NCBI GenBank assembly: GCA_964251895.1
Contig: CAXULL010000022.1
Coordinates: 1-64,000, forward strand
Direction: 5' to 3'
DNA: 64,000 nucleotides
Source: Microlunatus sp964251895
GTDB taxonomy: Bacteria > Actinomycetota > Actinomycetes > Propionibacteriales > Propionibacteriaceae
Below the pieces are notes generated by a model, which worked only from the letters and a program-made list of their open reading frames with translations, made no database searches and was not told where the DNA came from. Both the position numbers and the translations under genes were made by a program. Below, piece by piece: positions 18,295 through 26,714 of the stretch (position 1 is its first letter; each line of letters begins with the position of its first letter).

Positions 18295-19068
18295 GGGCTT
18301 TCCTTCCTGGTCGGACGAGTCGGTCGGGGCGGGGGTCGCGCGGTCGCGCACCCAGGTGCCGGGCAGGTCGGAGAACGAGGACCGCACGTGCACCGGCACC
18401 CGCTCGCGGCGGGCGTACTCGACGCAGCGCAGGTGCAGGATCTTGGCCCCGCAGGCCGCCATCTCGAGCATCTCCTCGTACGAGATCTCGGGGATGCGCT
18501 GGGCGCTGGGCACGATCCGCGGGTCAGCGGTGAAAACGCCGTCGACGTCGGTGTAGATCTCGCAGAAGTCGGCGCCCAGCGAGGCGGCGAGCGCGACGGC
18601 CGTGGTGTCGGACGCGCCGCGACCGAGCGTGGTGACGTCCTTGGTGTCCTGGGCGACGCCCTGGAACCCGGCCACGATGACGATGTGGTCCTCGTCGAGG
18701 GCCTTGGTGATCCGCCCCGGCGTGATGTCGATGATCCGCGCGTTGCCGTGGGTGCCCGTGGTGATGATCCCGGCCTGCGAGCCCGTCAGCGAGCGCGCGT
18801 GCATGCCCTGGTCGGCGATGGCCATGGCCAGCAGCGCGGCGCTCATCCGCTCGCCCGCGGTCAGCAGCATGTCGAGCTCGCGCGGCGGTGGCTGCGGCGA
18901 GACCTGCAGCGCCAGGTCCATCAGGTCGTCGGTGGTGTCGCCCATCGCGGAGATGACCACGACGACGTCGTGACCCCGCTGCTTGGTGGCGACGACGCGC
19001 TTGGCGACCCGCTTGATGGCCTCGGCGTCGGCGACCGACGAGCCGCCGTACTTCTGCACGACCCGCAT
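17776..19068 (-). CDS. lysC: Aspartate kinase
   Basis: Aspartate kinase, first step of the aspartate pathway to Lys, Thr, Met and diaminopimelate. 430 residues from ATG 19068, with GAAGG 8 nt upstream; an upstream GTG (19098) has no better ribosome site. The kinase domain opens with VVQKYGGSSV, has VVVISAMG, GERMSAALLA, DITPGRI, and the catalytic region with GRGASDTTAVALA and TDVDGVFTADPR. The regulatory part (about 260-430) holds two ACT domains (KITIVGVPDRVGEA and GKVSVVGVGMRS) for allosteric inhibition. asd, its common neighbour, is not adjacent here. Confidence 0.94.
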   Translation of the reverse strand: MRVVQKYGGSSVADAEAIKRVAKRVVATKQRGHDVVVVISAMGDTTDDLMDLALQVSPQPPPRELDMLLTAGERMSAALLAMAIADQGMHARSLTGSQAGIITTGTHGNARIIDITPGRITKALDEDHIVIVAGFQGVAQDTKDVTTLGRGASDTTAVALAASLGADFCEIYTDVDGVFTADPRIVPSAQRIPEISYEEMLEMAACGAKILHLRCVEYARRERVPVHVRSSFSDLPGTWVRDRATPAPTDSSDQEGKPVEQAIISGVAHDRSEAKITIVGVPDRVGEAARIFEAVAATEINIDMIVQNVSAVQTSRTDISFTLPKTDGPTAIATLNALQETIGFTDLLYDDQIGKVSVVGVGMRSHPGVTAKFFSSLAAANVNIEMISTSEIRISVVVGQDDVDRAVAAAHTAFGLDATEQAVVYAGTGR

Positions 19069-19250
19069 CCGAGAACCTTCCGCCGCACCGGCGCTCACGC
19101 CGCCTCCACACCTTGACCGAGACCGTCGATCGCCGCCTGGGCGGCAACCGCGCGCAACTTTACGTGCGCGGCGTCGGCCCGGCCACGTTCGTCCAGGTCA
19201 GCGGCCCCCAGCCCGGTGCCCACGGCCTCGTCGGATGAGAAGGTGGGAAC

Positions 19251-19778
19251 GTGACCGAGCAGGGGCAGCCGAACCCGCAGCGGATCGGGGACGCCGAGCG
19301 CGACAGCGCCGCCGAGCTGCTGCGCGAGCACATGGCGCAGGGCCGGCTCACGGCGGAGGAGTTCGACGAACGGATCGACGCGGCCCTGAAGGCCCGCGTC
19401 GCGAGCGACCTCGACCCGCTGTTCCGTGACCTGCCCGGACCGCGCCCCGGCCAGGGCGTCGCCACGACGCCGTCCTACCAGGCGCCCCCCTGGGACCGTC
19501 AGGCCGCCGCTCCGGCTCCGGCCTCCGCTCAGGTGCCGGTGCCGGTGCGGGACACCGAGAACCGGGTCCTCAAGGGACTGACCGCGGTGATGTGGCCCGT
19601 CACCATCCTGGTGATCACCTTCCTCCTCGGCTGGGACCACTTCTGGTGGCTGGTCTTCGTCCCCGTCCTGATCTCCGGGATGCTCGGCAAGAACGAGTCC
19701 GACCGCGACCGCGAGCGGAAGCGCATCGCCCACGAGCAGGAGCGCCTGGACAAGCGCCGGCGGGCCCTCGGCGACTGA
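19251..19778 (+). CDS. DUF1707 protein with C-terminal two-helix membrane domain
   Basis: A 175-residue actinobacterial membrane protein. Residues about 10-62 form the DUF1707 (SHOCT-like) domain, with IGDAERDSAAELLREH and GRLTAEEFDERID. A Pro/Ala linker (about 65-100) follows, then a hydrophobic hairpin (about 112-150) with NRVLKGLTAVMWPV and WDHFWWLVF. The last 25 residues are a charged, probably helical tail. GTG start at 19251 with a purine-rich site just upstream. The function is unknown; the domain is often found in proteins thought to interact with membrane or wall components. It is divergent from lysC with no obvious partner. Confidence 0.8.
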   Translation: MTEQGQPNPQRIGDAERDSAAELLREHMAQGRLTAEEFDERIDAALKARVASDLDPLFRDLPGPRPGQGVATTPSYQAPPWDRQAAAPAPASAQVPVPVRDTENRVLKGLTAVMWPVTILVITFLLGWDHFWWLVFVPVLISGMLGKNESDRDRERKRIAHEQERLDKRRRALGD

Positions 19779-19811
19779 GGTCGCCCCGGACGGTCCCCTT
19801 CACGACCGCCC

Positions 19812-19817
19812 TACAGT
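19812..19817 (+). promoter_or_regulatory. -10 hexamer TACAGT, leaderless promoter of oxidoreductase gene
   Basis: TACAGT is 7 nt before GTG 19825, which starts the Gfo/Idh/MocA gene. No ribosome site exists between them, so translation is probably leaderless, and this places the start at 19825 rather than the GTG inside the promoter at 19816. Confidence 0.5.
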
Positions 19818-19824
19818 GGCCCCC

Positions 19825-20829
19825 GTGAGCACAGACCGGGTGATCCGCTGGGGCATCGTCGGACCGGGTCGCATCGCCGACTCCGTCGTGCCCGACTTCG
19901 CGCACGTGGAGGGGGCCGAGCTGGTCGCCGTCGCGAGCCGCTCGCAGGAACGTGCGCAGGCCTTCGCCGACCGCCACGGGATCCCGCGGGCGTACGGCGG
20001 CTACGGCCAGATCCTGGGCGACGACGAGGTCGACGTCCTCTACGTCGCCACCCCGCACCCGCAGCACGAGGCCGTCGCCCTGGCGGCGGCGGCAGCCGGC
20101 AAGGCGGTCCTGGTGGAGAAGGCGTTCACCGCGACGGTGGCCGGCGCCGAGCGGGTCATCGACGCCGTGCGGCGCGAGCAGGTCTTCGCCATGGAGGCGA
20201 TGTGGACGCGGTTCCAGCCGGCCGTGGTCAAGATCCGTGAGCTGGTGGCGGACGGTGCGATCGGCGAGGTGCGCCAGGTGCAGGCCGACCTCGGGGTCGA
20301 CCGGCCGTACGACCCGAAGGACCGGCTCTTCGACCCCGCCCTCGGCGGTGGCGCGATGCTCGACCTCGGCGTCTACGTCGTGTCCCTCGCCCAGCACTTC
20401 CTCGGCGACCCGACGTCGGTGTCGGTCAGCGGCTCGCTGGCGCCGACCGGCGTGGACGCGGAGGCAGGCCTGCTGCTCGGCTACGAGGACGGGAAGGCCG
20501 CCTCCCTGCTGATCTCGCTGCGCAACCCGACCCCCGGCGCCGCACGGCTGCACGGGACGAAGGGCTGGATCGACATCCTGCCGCGCTTCCACCACCCGAA
20601 GTCCTTCGTGCTGAACGTGCACGGTCAGGCGCCGGAGACGTTCGAGCTGCCCCCGCTCGGCGTCGGCTACAGCCACGAGCTGATCGAGGTCACGCAGTGT
20701 CTGCTCCAGGGGCGCACGGAGAGCTCGGTGATGCCGCTCGCGGACAGCCTCGCCGTGCAACGCGTGCTGAACGACGCCAGCGAGCAGCTCGGGGTGTTCC
20801 ACCACGAGGACGAGCGGGTGGCGGTGTGA
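19825..20829 (+). CDS. Gfo/Idh/MocA family oxidoreductase
   Basis: A 334-residue NAD(P)-dependent oxidoreductase of sugars, polyols or their derivatives. The Rossmann half begins RWGIVGPGRIADSV, followed by VAVASRS, the DEVDVLYVATP strand, HPQHEAVALAAAAAGKAVLVEK with the catalytic Lys of the EK motif, and the C-terminal beta-sheet domain with DPALGGGAMLDLGVY. This resembles the trans-1,2-dihydrobenzene-1,2-diol / glucose-fructose oxidoreductase-like branch. Substrate not evident. Its stop overlaps the next gene as GTGA, so it is coupled to a membrane protein of unknown function. Confidence 0.87.
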   Translation: MSTDRVIRWGIVGPGRIADSVVPDFAHVEGAELVAVASRSQERAQAFADRHGIPRAYGGYGQILGDDEVDVLYVATPHPQHEAVALAAAAAGKAVLVEKAFTATVAGAERVIDAVRREQVFAMEAMWTRFQPAVVKIRELVADGAIGEVRQVQADLGVDRPYDPKDRLFDPALGGGAMLDLGVYVVSLAQHFLGDPTSVSVSGSLAPTGVDAEAGLLLGYEDGKAASLLISLRNPTPGAARLHGTKGWIDILPRFHHPKSFVLNVHGQAPETFELPPLGVGYSHELIEVTQCLLQGRTESSVMPLADSLAVQRVLNDASEQLGVFHHEDERVAV

Positions 20830-21371
20830 GCGCCGGCGAGCTGACCGCGAGCACGCCGGTCCCGACGGCCGTCCTGCCGGGCATCGTCACCGGCGCGGGA
20901 GCCGCGTTGTCGGCCATGGTCGTCTACCAGCTCTTCCGGCTGAGCTTCTGGGCGGCCGACGGGCTGACCATCCACGCCGGTCAGTCCGCACCTCCCGGCC
21001 TGCCCGGCGGGGAGCAGTTCTTCGGCAACGAGCTGCTGCCGTCGCTGATCAGCCTGGGCCCGACCCTGCTCGCGGGCGCGGTGCTCGGCGGCGCGGTCGG
21101 GCTCGTCATCACCCAGACGTGGGACCGGCAGGGGCCCCTGCGGGCCGCGCTCACGGGGGCGCTGCTGACCTTCGTCGTGGCGTTCGTCGTGAACACGACG
21201 GTGCTCACCCGCCACCGGGCCGGTGCGCTGACCTACCGACGCTGGTCGCACCTCATCGGCTACCCGTCGGTGCTGTTCGTCGTGGTCTTCGCGGGGGTCG
21301 GCGCCTCGCTCTACCTCACCCGGGCCCGCCAGGCGGCGGCAGCGCCGAGCTTCGACCTGCGCAACCGCTAG
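20826..21371 (+). CDS. Integral membrane protein, unknown function
   Basis: A 181-residue membrane protein starting at GTG 20826 within the oxidoreductase stop (GTGA). About four hydrophobic segments are visible (approximately residues 14-38, 72-95, 108-128 and 143-163); the loop between the first two is polar and probably faces outside. I do not recognise the family and see no catalytic motif. Translational coupling to the oxidoreductase suggests co-expression only. Confidence 0.65.
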   Translation: MSAGELTASTPVPTAVLPGIVTGAGAALSAMVVYQLFRLSFWAADGLTIHAGQSAPPGLPGGEQFFGNELLPSLISLGPTLLAGAVLGGAVGLVITQTWDRQGPLRAALTGALLTFVVAFVVNTTVLTRHRAGALTYRRWSHLIGYPSVLFVVVFAGVGASLYLTRARQAAAAPSFDLRNR

Positions 21372-21392
21372 CCGTTACCTCGCGCTTGCCCC

Positions 21393-21451
21393 AAAAGTGG
21401 TCAGGCGGACCCGGGCTGAGCGCCTGAGAGTGGCCGGGATCGACCACTTTT
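21393..21451. terminator. Bidirectional terminator between convergent genes
   Basis: AAAAGTGGTC (21393-21402) is complementary to GACCACTTTT (21442-21451). The 39-nt interval holds a nested AGGCG/CGCCT stem. Both strands end in a T-rich run, as expected of a terminator serving both the membrane-protein gene (plus) and recR (minus). Confidence 0.65.
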
Positions 21452-21472
21452 TCCGGGAGAGAGCGAGCCGGG

Positions 21473-22075
21473 TCAGCTCGCCTCGACGAAGCGGCGACCC
21501 TCGAACGCACGTCCGAGCGTCACCTCGTCGGCGTACTCGAGGTCGCCGCCCACCGGCAGCCCGCTGGCCAGCCGGCTGACGCGGACGCCCATGGGCAGCA
21601 GGAGCCGCGAGAGGTAGGTCGCGGTCGCCTCGCCCTCGAGGTTGGGGTCGGTCGCGAGGATGACCTCCATGACCGTGCCGTCGGCGAGGCGCAGGCACAG
21701 CTCGCGGATCTTGAGATCTGCGGGGCCGACGCCGTCGATCGGGCTGATCGCCCCGCCGAGGACGTGGTAGCGACCACGGAACTCGCGCGTCCGCTCCACC
21801 GCGACGACGTCCTTGGACTCCTCGACCACGCAGATGGTGGTCTGGTCCCGACGCGGGTCACGACAGATCCGGCAGCGGTCCTCCTCCGAGACGTTGAAGC
21901 AGACCTCGCAGAACTTGACCGTCTCCTTGACCAGCTTGAGCGTCGCCGCAAGGTGCAGGACGTCGTCGGAGTCGGCCGCGAGGATGTGGAACGCCAGGCG
22001 CTGAGCGCTCTTGGGCCCGATCCCGGGCAGCCGCCCGAGCTGGTCGATGAGGTCCTGGACCGGACCCTCGTACAT
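21473..22075 (-). CDS. recR: Recombination mediator RecR
   Basis: RecR, 200 residues, full family length; acts with RecF and RecO to load RecA at gaps. It has an N-terminal helix-hairpin-helix (LGRLPGIGPKSAQRLAFH), a C4 zinc finger with Cys 56, 59, 68 and 71, a Toprim domain with VVEESKDV near 82 and DPNLEGEATATYL near 145, and a C-terminal Walker B-like RLASGLPVGGDLEYAD. The order dnaX-ebfC-recR is widely conserved. It starts 8 nt after the ebfC stop and is probably cotranscribed with it. Confidence 0.96.
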   Translation of the reverse strand: MYEGPVQDLIDQLGRLPGIGPKSAQRLAFHILAADSDDVLHLAATLKLVKETVKFCEVCFNVSEEDRCRICRDPRRDQTTICVVEESKDVVAVERTREFRGRYHVLGGAISPIDGVGPADLKIRELCLRLADGTVMEVILATDPNLEGEATATYLSRLLLPMGVRVSRLASGLPVGGDLEYADEVTLGRAFEGRRFVEAS

Positions 22076-22083
22076 CCGCCGGC

Positions 22084-22407
22084 CTAGAAACCGAGCCCGC
22101 CGCCGAGCCCACCGGCCAGCGGACCGAGCTTGGCGGCCGCCAGGGCCTGGGCCCGGGTGCTGGCGTCACGGACGGCGGCGAGGACGAGGTCGGCCAGGGT
22201 CTCGGTGTCGTCGGGGTCGACGGCCTCCGGCTTGATGACCAGGCCGACGAGCTCGCCGGCACCGGTGACCGTCGCGGTGACGACGTCGCCGCCGGCCGTC
22301 CCCTCGACCGTCGCCTCGGCCAGCTCCTGCTGCGCGGACATCAGCTGGGCCTGCATCGCCTGGGCCTGGGCGAGCAGACCGGACATGTCGCCACCGTCGG
22401 GGATCAT
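22084..22407 (-). CDS. YbaB/EbfC nucleoid-associated protein
   Basis: A 107-residue member of the YbaB/EbfC family of small dimeric DNA-binding proteins encoded next to recR. The long N-terminal helix (GLLAQAQAMQAQLMSAQQEL), the strand VEGTAGGDVVTATVTGAGEL, the DPDDTETLADLVLAAVRDA helix and a Gly-rich C-terminal tail are all typical. It starts at ATG 22407, 6 nt after a -10 hexamer, so it has its own leaderless promoter despite following dnaX closely. Confidence 0.93.
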   Translation of the reverse strand: MIPDGGDMSGLLAQAQAMQAQLMSAQQELAEATVEGTAGGDVVTATVTGAGELVGLVIKPEAVDPDDTETLADLVLAAVRDASTRAQALAAAKLGPLAGGLGGGLGF

Positions 22408-22413
22408 GCCGTC

Positions 22414-22419
22414 AGCCTA
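22414..22419 (-). promoter_or_regulatory. -10 hexamer TAGGCT, leaderless promoter of ebfC-recR
   Basis: On the minus strand TAGGCT is 6 nt before the ebfC ATG, in the 51-bp gap after dnaX. It would drive ebfC and recR independently of dnaX. Confidence 0.55.
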
Positions 22420-22458
22420 GTGCGGTCGGCGGGCCGGCGACCGTGGCGACGGGCCCGG

Positions 22459-24786
22459 TCACGCGTCGTCCTCGACGATGATCTCGGCGCCGAGCTGCCG
22501 GGCGAGCAGCGCGTGGTGGGACTCCGCCCCGTCGTCGACGTCCGCGTCGTCACGGTCCGCGGCCTCGTCCGGGTCGACGGACACCTGAGGACCCGCGGTC
22601 TGCACGCTGGCGACGGCCCGCTCCCGCGCCGAGGGCCCGGACGCCACCGGCGCCTGGCCCAGCGGGGCGTCCGCGGGCACCTGGTCCACGGAGGCCCGCG
22701 GAGCCGGCGGCGCCGTACGCCCGCTCGGTGCCGGCGCCGACCCGCCGGCACCCGCGTCCACCATCGTCTCGATGCGGAAGTCGGTGCCGAGCACGACGAC
22801 GAGGGCCTCGCGCAGGACGTCCTCGCTGCCCCCGCGCCCGAAGCTGTCCCGCGCCCCGGTGTTGGCCATCGCCAGCAGCAGGGTGCCGTCGCGGACCTCG
22901 GCGACCTGCGCGTTCTGGCTGAGCAGGATCCAGGTGAAGCGCCGCTTGCTCTTGACCTCCTCGAGGACCTCCGGCCACAGCCGGCGGACGTCCGTCGCGG
23001 TCAGCCGGGCGCTCGTGGTGGGTGCGGAGACGGGCACCGACGGCTCGGTCCGGCTGCCGCCAAGCATCGTGTCGTCGGTCTCGCCGCCCGAGGGGCCGCG
23101 TTCGTCGGGCTGCTCCGGCCCGTCGGGCTCCGGCGGCTCGTCCTCGTCCCGCGGCGCCAGGGCGGCCAGCTCGGGGCGTACGGGCTTGGGCGTGGTCGGC
23201 CTGGCCGGCCCGCGCCGTACGGGTGGTGTCGCGGTGGGTGTCGCACTGGGCGCCGGCGCCGCGGTGGGCGCCGCAGCCGCGTCCGTCCCGGCGCCGCCGG
23301 CGCTGCCGGCGTCCCCGTCGGTCCCACTACGTCCTGGGCCGGCCGGAGGGCGTGCCGACGCCGCCTCCCGCTCCGTGCCAGGAGACGGCTCGGGGATGCG
23401 CGCCACGGGCTCGGGGAACGTGGGCACGGTCGGCGGCGCCGGGGCCGCGGCGCCCTCGGCAGGCACCCCGCTCACCATGTCCAGGCGGCGCTCGATCCGG
23501 TCGAGCCGCGCGTGGAGGCCACGTTCGTCCACGTCGGCGCCGGGGAGCAGCACCCGGGCGCACATCAGCTCGAGGTGCAGGCGGGGGGCGGTCGTGCCCC
23601 GCATGTCGGTCAGCCCGGTCGAGATCACCTCGGCGGCGCGGGCGAGCTCGCCCGGCCCCAGCGACGCGGCCTGCGTCGAGAGCCGGTCGGCCTGGTCGGG
23701 CGCGACGTCGACGAGACCCGAGGTCAACGCGTCGGGCACCGCAGCGACGATCACCAGGTCGCGCAGCCGGCGCAGCAGGTCCTCGGCGAACCGGCGCGGG
23801 TCCTGCCCGACCTCGATGACCTTGTCGACGCACGCGAACACCCCGCCCGCGTCCCCGACCGCGAACGCGTCGACGAACTCGTCGAGCAGCGAGTCGGGCG
23901 TGTAGCCCAGCAGCGCCGTCGCCTGCCGGTAGGAGACCCCCTCCTCGTCCGCCCCGCCGAGCAGCTGGTCGAGGACCGACAGCGCGTCGCGGACCGACCC
24001 CGCCCCGGCCCGGACGACGAGCGGCAGCACCACCGGCTCGACCGTGATGCCCTCGGCGGCGCAGAGCTTGGCCAGGTAGTCGGTGAGGATCCGCGGCGGC
24101 ACCAGCCGGAACGGGTAGTGGTGCGTCCGCGACCGGATGGTGCCGATGACCTTCTCGGGCTCGGTCGTGGCGAAGATGAACTTGACGTGCGGCGGCGGCT
24201 CCTCGACCAGCTTGAGCAGGGCGTTGAACCCGGCCGTGGTCACCATGTGCGCCTCGTCGACGATGTAGATCTTGTAGCGGCTCGCGACCGGGGCGAAGAA
24301 CGCGCGCTCGCGCAGGTCACGAGCGTCGTCGACGCCGCCGTGGCTGGCCGCGTCGATCTCGATGACGTCGATGCTGCCCGGCCCGCCGGTCGCCAGGTCC
24401 CGGCACGAGCGGCAGTGGCCGCACGGCTCGGCGCGCGGCCCGTACTCGCAGTTGAGCGCCCGGGCCAGGATCCGCGCCGACGTGGTCTTGCCGCACCCGC
24501 GCGGCCCGGAGAACAGGTAGGCGTGGTTGACGCGGTTGTTCGCCAGCGCCCGCTGCAGGGGCTGCGTGACGTGGTCCTGGCCGATGACGGCGGAGAACGT
24601 GTCCGGCCGGTAGCGCCGGTAGAGCGCGAGCGGCGCCGCCCGCTCGGCCCGCACCCCCTCGGGCTCCCCGAACAGGGCCTCGTCCTGCGTCGTCTGCTCG
24701 TACGGGGCCGGCTCCTCACCCGTCTCCCAGGGGTCCTGCTCGTCCGGGTCGACCACTCCTGACCCCGAGCGCAGCACCTCGTCCAC
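22459..24786 (-). CDS. dnaX: DNA polymerase III subunit gamma/tau
   Basis: Clamp-loader ATPase of the replicative polymerase, 775 residues. After an acidic N-terminal extension of about 50 residues, ALYRRYRPDTF starts the AAA+ core. Walker A is GPRGCGKTT (about 84-92), a zinc site is formed by Cys in LNCEY, EPCGHC and RSCRD, Walker B is YIVDEAHM, and EEPPPHVKFIFATTEP and IRSRTHHY carry sensor elements. A long Pro/Ala/Thr-rich linker (about 420-580) separates a tau-like C-terminal domain. The start is GTG 24786, 7 nt after -10 TAAGGT; GTG 24810 lies upstream of that promoter. No slippery A run for a short gamma form was noticed. Confidence 0.93.
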   Translation of the reverse strand: MDEVLRSGSGVVDPDEQDPWETGEEPAPYEQTTQDEALFGEPEGVRAERAAPLALYRRYRPDTFSAVIGQDHVTQPLQRALANNRVNHAYLFSGPRGCGKTTSARILARALNCEYGPRAEPCGHCRSCRDLATGGPGSIDVIEIDAASHGGVDDARDLRERAFFAPVASRYKIYIVDEAHMVTTAGFNALLKLVEEPPPHVKFIFATTEPEKVIGTIRSRTHHYPFRLVPPRILTDYLAKLCAAEGITVEPVVLPLVVRAGAGSVRDALSVLDQLLGGADEEGVSYRQATALLGYTPDSLLDEFVDAFAVGDAGGVFACVDKVIEVGQDPRRFAEDLLRRLRDLVIVAAVPDALTSGLVDVAPDQADRLSTQAASLGPGELARAAEVISTGLTDMRGTTAPRLHLELMCARVLLPGADVDERGLHARLDRIERRLDMVSGVPAEGAAAPAPPTVPTFPEPVARIPEPSPGTEREAASARPPAGPGRSGTDGDAGSAGGAGTDAAAAPTAAPAPSATPTATPPVRRGPARPTTPKPVRPELAALAPRDEDEPPEPDGPEQPDERGPSGGETDDTMLGGSRTEPSVPVSAPTTSARLTATDVRRLWPEVLEEVKSKRRFTWILLSQNAQVAEVRDGTLLLAMANTGARDSFGRGGSEDVLREALVVVLGTDFRIETMVDAGAGGSAPAPSGRTAPPAPRASVDQVPADAPLGQAPVASGPSARERAVASVQTAGPQVSVDPDEAADRDDADVDDGAESHHALLARQLGAEIIVEDDA

Positions 24787-24793
24787 GGCACAG

Positions 24794-24799
24794 ACCTTA
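24794..24799 (-). promoter_or_regulatory. -10 hexamer TAAGGT, leaderless promoter of dnaX
   Basis: TAAGGT on the minus strand is 7 nt before GTG 24786. It argues against the GTG at 24810 as the dnaX start. Confidence 0.6.
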
Positions 24800-24852
24800 T
24801 GCCCGGCCACTGACAGTCCCCGCCGTCGGCGATCGTCGCCCCGGGCGAACCG

Positions 24853-25521
24853 TCAGAGCACGCCGTGCTGGTACGCCCAGGCGACCGCCTGCGCACGGTC
24901 GCGCACCTCGAGCTTGGCCAGCAGGTGGTTGACGTGGGTCTTGACGGTCGCCTCCGAGACCACGAGCGCCCGCGCGATCTCGCGGTTGGCCAGACCGCCG
25001 GCGACCAGCCGGAGCACCTCGACCTCGCGGGTCGTGAGGCCCTCCTGGTTCGCCGTCACCGCACCCGCGAGCCCGGTCGGCGGCCGCGCCGGCCCGTGGT
25101 CCGTCGCCTCGAGCAGCCGGGCCCGCACGGTCGGGTCGAGCAGCGAGCGGCCCCCCGCCGCGGCGCGGACGGCGTCCGCGATCGCCGCGGCGTCGGCGTC
25201 CTTGGTCAGGTAGCCGAGCGCTCCGGCACGGAGCGCCCCGAGCACCCAGGCCTGGTCGTCGAACGTGGTCAGCACCACCACCGCCGGGGGACGTCCGAGC
25301 GCGCGGACCCGCCGGGTCGCCTCGACCCCGTCCACCCCGGGCATCTTGAGGTCGAGGAGCAGCACGTCGGGTGCGGTGGCGTCGACCACCTCGACCGCCT
25401 CGGCCCCGTCGGCGGCGGTACCGACGACCACGATGCCGTCAGCCAGGCCGAGCATCAGGCAGACACCGTCGCGGACCACCGTCTGGTCGTCGGCGACCAC
25501 CACCCGGATCGGCTCAGCCAC
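24853..25521 (-). CDS. NarL/LuxR family response regulator
   Basis: A 222-residue response regulator. Receiver: acidic pair in VVADDQTVVRDG, phospho-Asp in VLLLDLKMPGVDG, Thr in VVLTTFDD and Lys in GYLTKDAD. DNA-binding: LTTREVEVLRLVAGGLANREIARALVVSEATVKTHVNHLL region (about 160-205), a canonical LuxR helix-turn-helix. GTG 25521 is chosen because the preceding kinase gene ends at 25514, giving an 8-nt overlap. It forms a two-component pair with that kinase; upstream of both is a small membrane protein gene. Confidence 0.92.
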   Translation of the reverse strand: MAEPIRVVVADDQTVVRDGVCLMLGLADGIVVVGTAADGAEAVEVVDATAPDVLLLDLKMPGVDGVEATRRVRALGRPPAVVVLTTFDDQAWVLGALRAGALGYLTKDADAAAIADAVRAAAGGRSLLDPTVRARLLEATDHGPARPPTGLAGAVTANQEGLTTREVEVLRLVAGGLANREIARALVVSEATVKTHVNHLLAKLEVRDRAQAVAWAYQHGVL

Positions 25522-26710
25522 CCCCGCCACCCGTCCGCTCGAGAGGCACGCTGGCCGCGACCCGCCACCCCCGTGCGGACGGTCCGGCCTCGAGCGCACC
25601 GCCCAGCTCGACCGCACGGTCGCGCATCCCGCTGAGGCCCATGCCACCCAGTGCACCCGGTGCGGCCGGGCCGCCCTCGTCGACCTCGACCACGACGTCC
25701 AGCCTGGACCCTGCCGGGTCCTCGGAACCTCCGTCGGCGAGCACGACGCGGACCGGGCGCCCGGGCGCGTGCCGCACCGCGTTCGTCAACGCTTCGCGGA
25801 CGATGCCCGACACCGCCCCCACCACAGCCGGCGCCAGGTCGCCGGGCACCGCGACGACGTCCAGGATCGCGTCCGCGCCGGTCGTGATCCTGTGCTCGCG
25901 GACCTGCCGCCCGACCACGGCGACGAGGTCGACCGGTGCCCGGGCGTCGTCGACGTCGGCGAGGCTGGCGACCGCCGTACGCGCCTCGGCGAGCCCGTCG
26001 ACCGCCAGCGCACGGGCCCGGTCGACCTGCTCGCGGGCGACGGACGAGGCGTGTTCGGCCTCCAGCAGCACCGCCGTCGCCTGGAGGGTCACGGTCAGCC
26101 CCGACAGGGTGTGGGCCAGCACGTCGTGCAGCTCGCGGGCGATCCGGGTCCGCTCGGCGGCCGCCGCTCCCCGGACGTGCTCCTCACGGAGCGCCTGCTC
26201 CTGCGCCAGCAGCAGCTCCGCGTCCTCGAGGTGCTGGCGCCGCGACTGGATGCGCAGCCCCGACTGGAAGACGACGCCGACCGCGACCGGTCCGGCGAGG
26301 TAGGCCCACCACGGACCGTGCCCGACGAGGTTGCAGCCGACGAGGGCCAGCGAGCTGACGCCCAGGACGGCGTACCGGCACCAGGTCGGGATCCTCGCCT
26401 GGGCGGCGACCCGCGCCGCCACGAGCGGCACCGCGAGGCCGGAGCCGCTCGGCAGCAGCCAGCCGGTGAGCACGCCGGACAGCGCCAGCACCACGAGGGC
26501 GGCGCGTGACAGCCCGCGCGGGACGCCGAACCAGGGCCGACGGCGTTCGGTGTCCACGAGCAGCACCGAGCCGCAGACCACCGCGACGAGGATCCCGAGC
26601 CCCCACCGCGTGGAGCGGGGACCGGCGACGAACTCGTCGCTCGTGAGCAGCACCAGGGCCAGACCGAGCGTCACGAGCAGCCGGGTCGCGATCACGAGCC
26701 GGGTGGACAC
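25514..26710 (-). CDS. Sensor histidine kinase, HisKA_3 (NarX/DesK-like)
   Basis: A 398-residue membrane kinase starting at GTG 26710. Five or six hydrophobic segments fill residues 5-155, then a coiled region leads to the HisKA_3 phosphoacceptor in RIARELHDVLAHTLSGL. The C-terminal HATPase has the N box REALTNAVRHAPG and a G box in GGMGLSGMRDRAVELGG; the usual D-x-G-x-G box is not well preserved (EVDEGGPAAPG in that region). It lies 4 nt after the membrane-protein gene and overlaps the response regulator gene, so the three form one operon. Confidence 0.87.
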   Translation of the reverse strand: MSTRLVIATRLLVTLGLALVLLTSDEFVAGPRSTRWGLGILVAVVCGSVLLVDTERRRPWFGVPRGLSRAALVVLALSGVLTGWLLPSGSGLAVPLVAARVAAQARIPTWCRYAVLGVSSLALVGCNLVGHGPWWAYLAGPVAVGVVFQSGLRIQSRRQHLEDAELLLAQEQALREEHVRGAAAAERTRIARELHDVLAHTLSGLTVTLQATAVLLEAEHASSVAREQVDRARALAVDGLAEARTAVASLADVDDARAPVDLVAVVGRQVREHRITTGADAILDVVAVPGDLAPAVVGAVSGIVREALTNAVRHAPGRPVRVVLADGGSEDPAGSRLDVVVEVDEGGPAAPGALGGMGLSGMRDRAVELGGALEAGPSARGWRVAASVPLERTGGGGG

Positions 26711-26714
26711 GTGC

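Noticed and set aside
22420..24762. 780-codon open frame on the plus strand opposite dnaX
   Set aside because: It is the mirror of dnaX codon bias in GC-rich DNA; its translation has no conserved motif while dnaX has all of its own.
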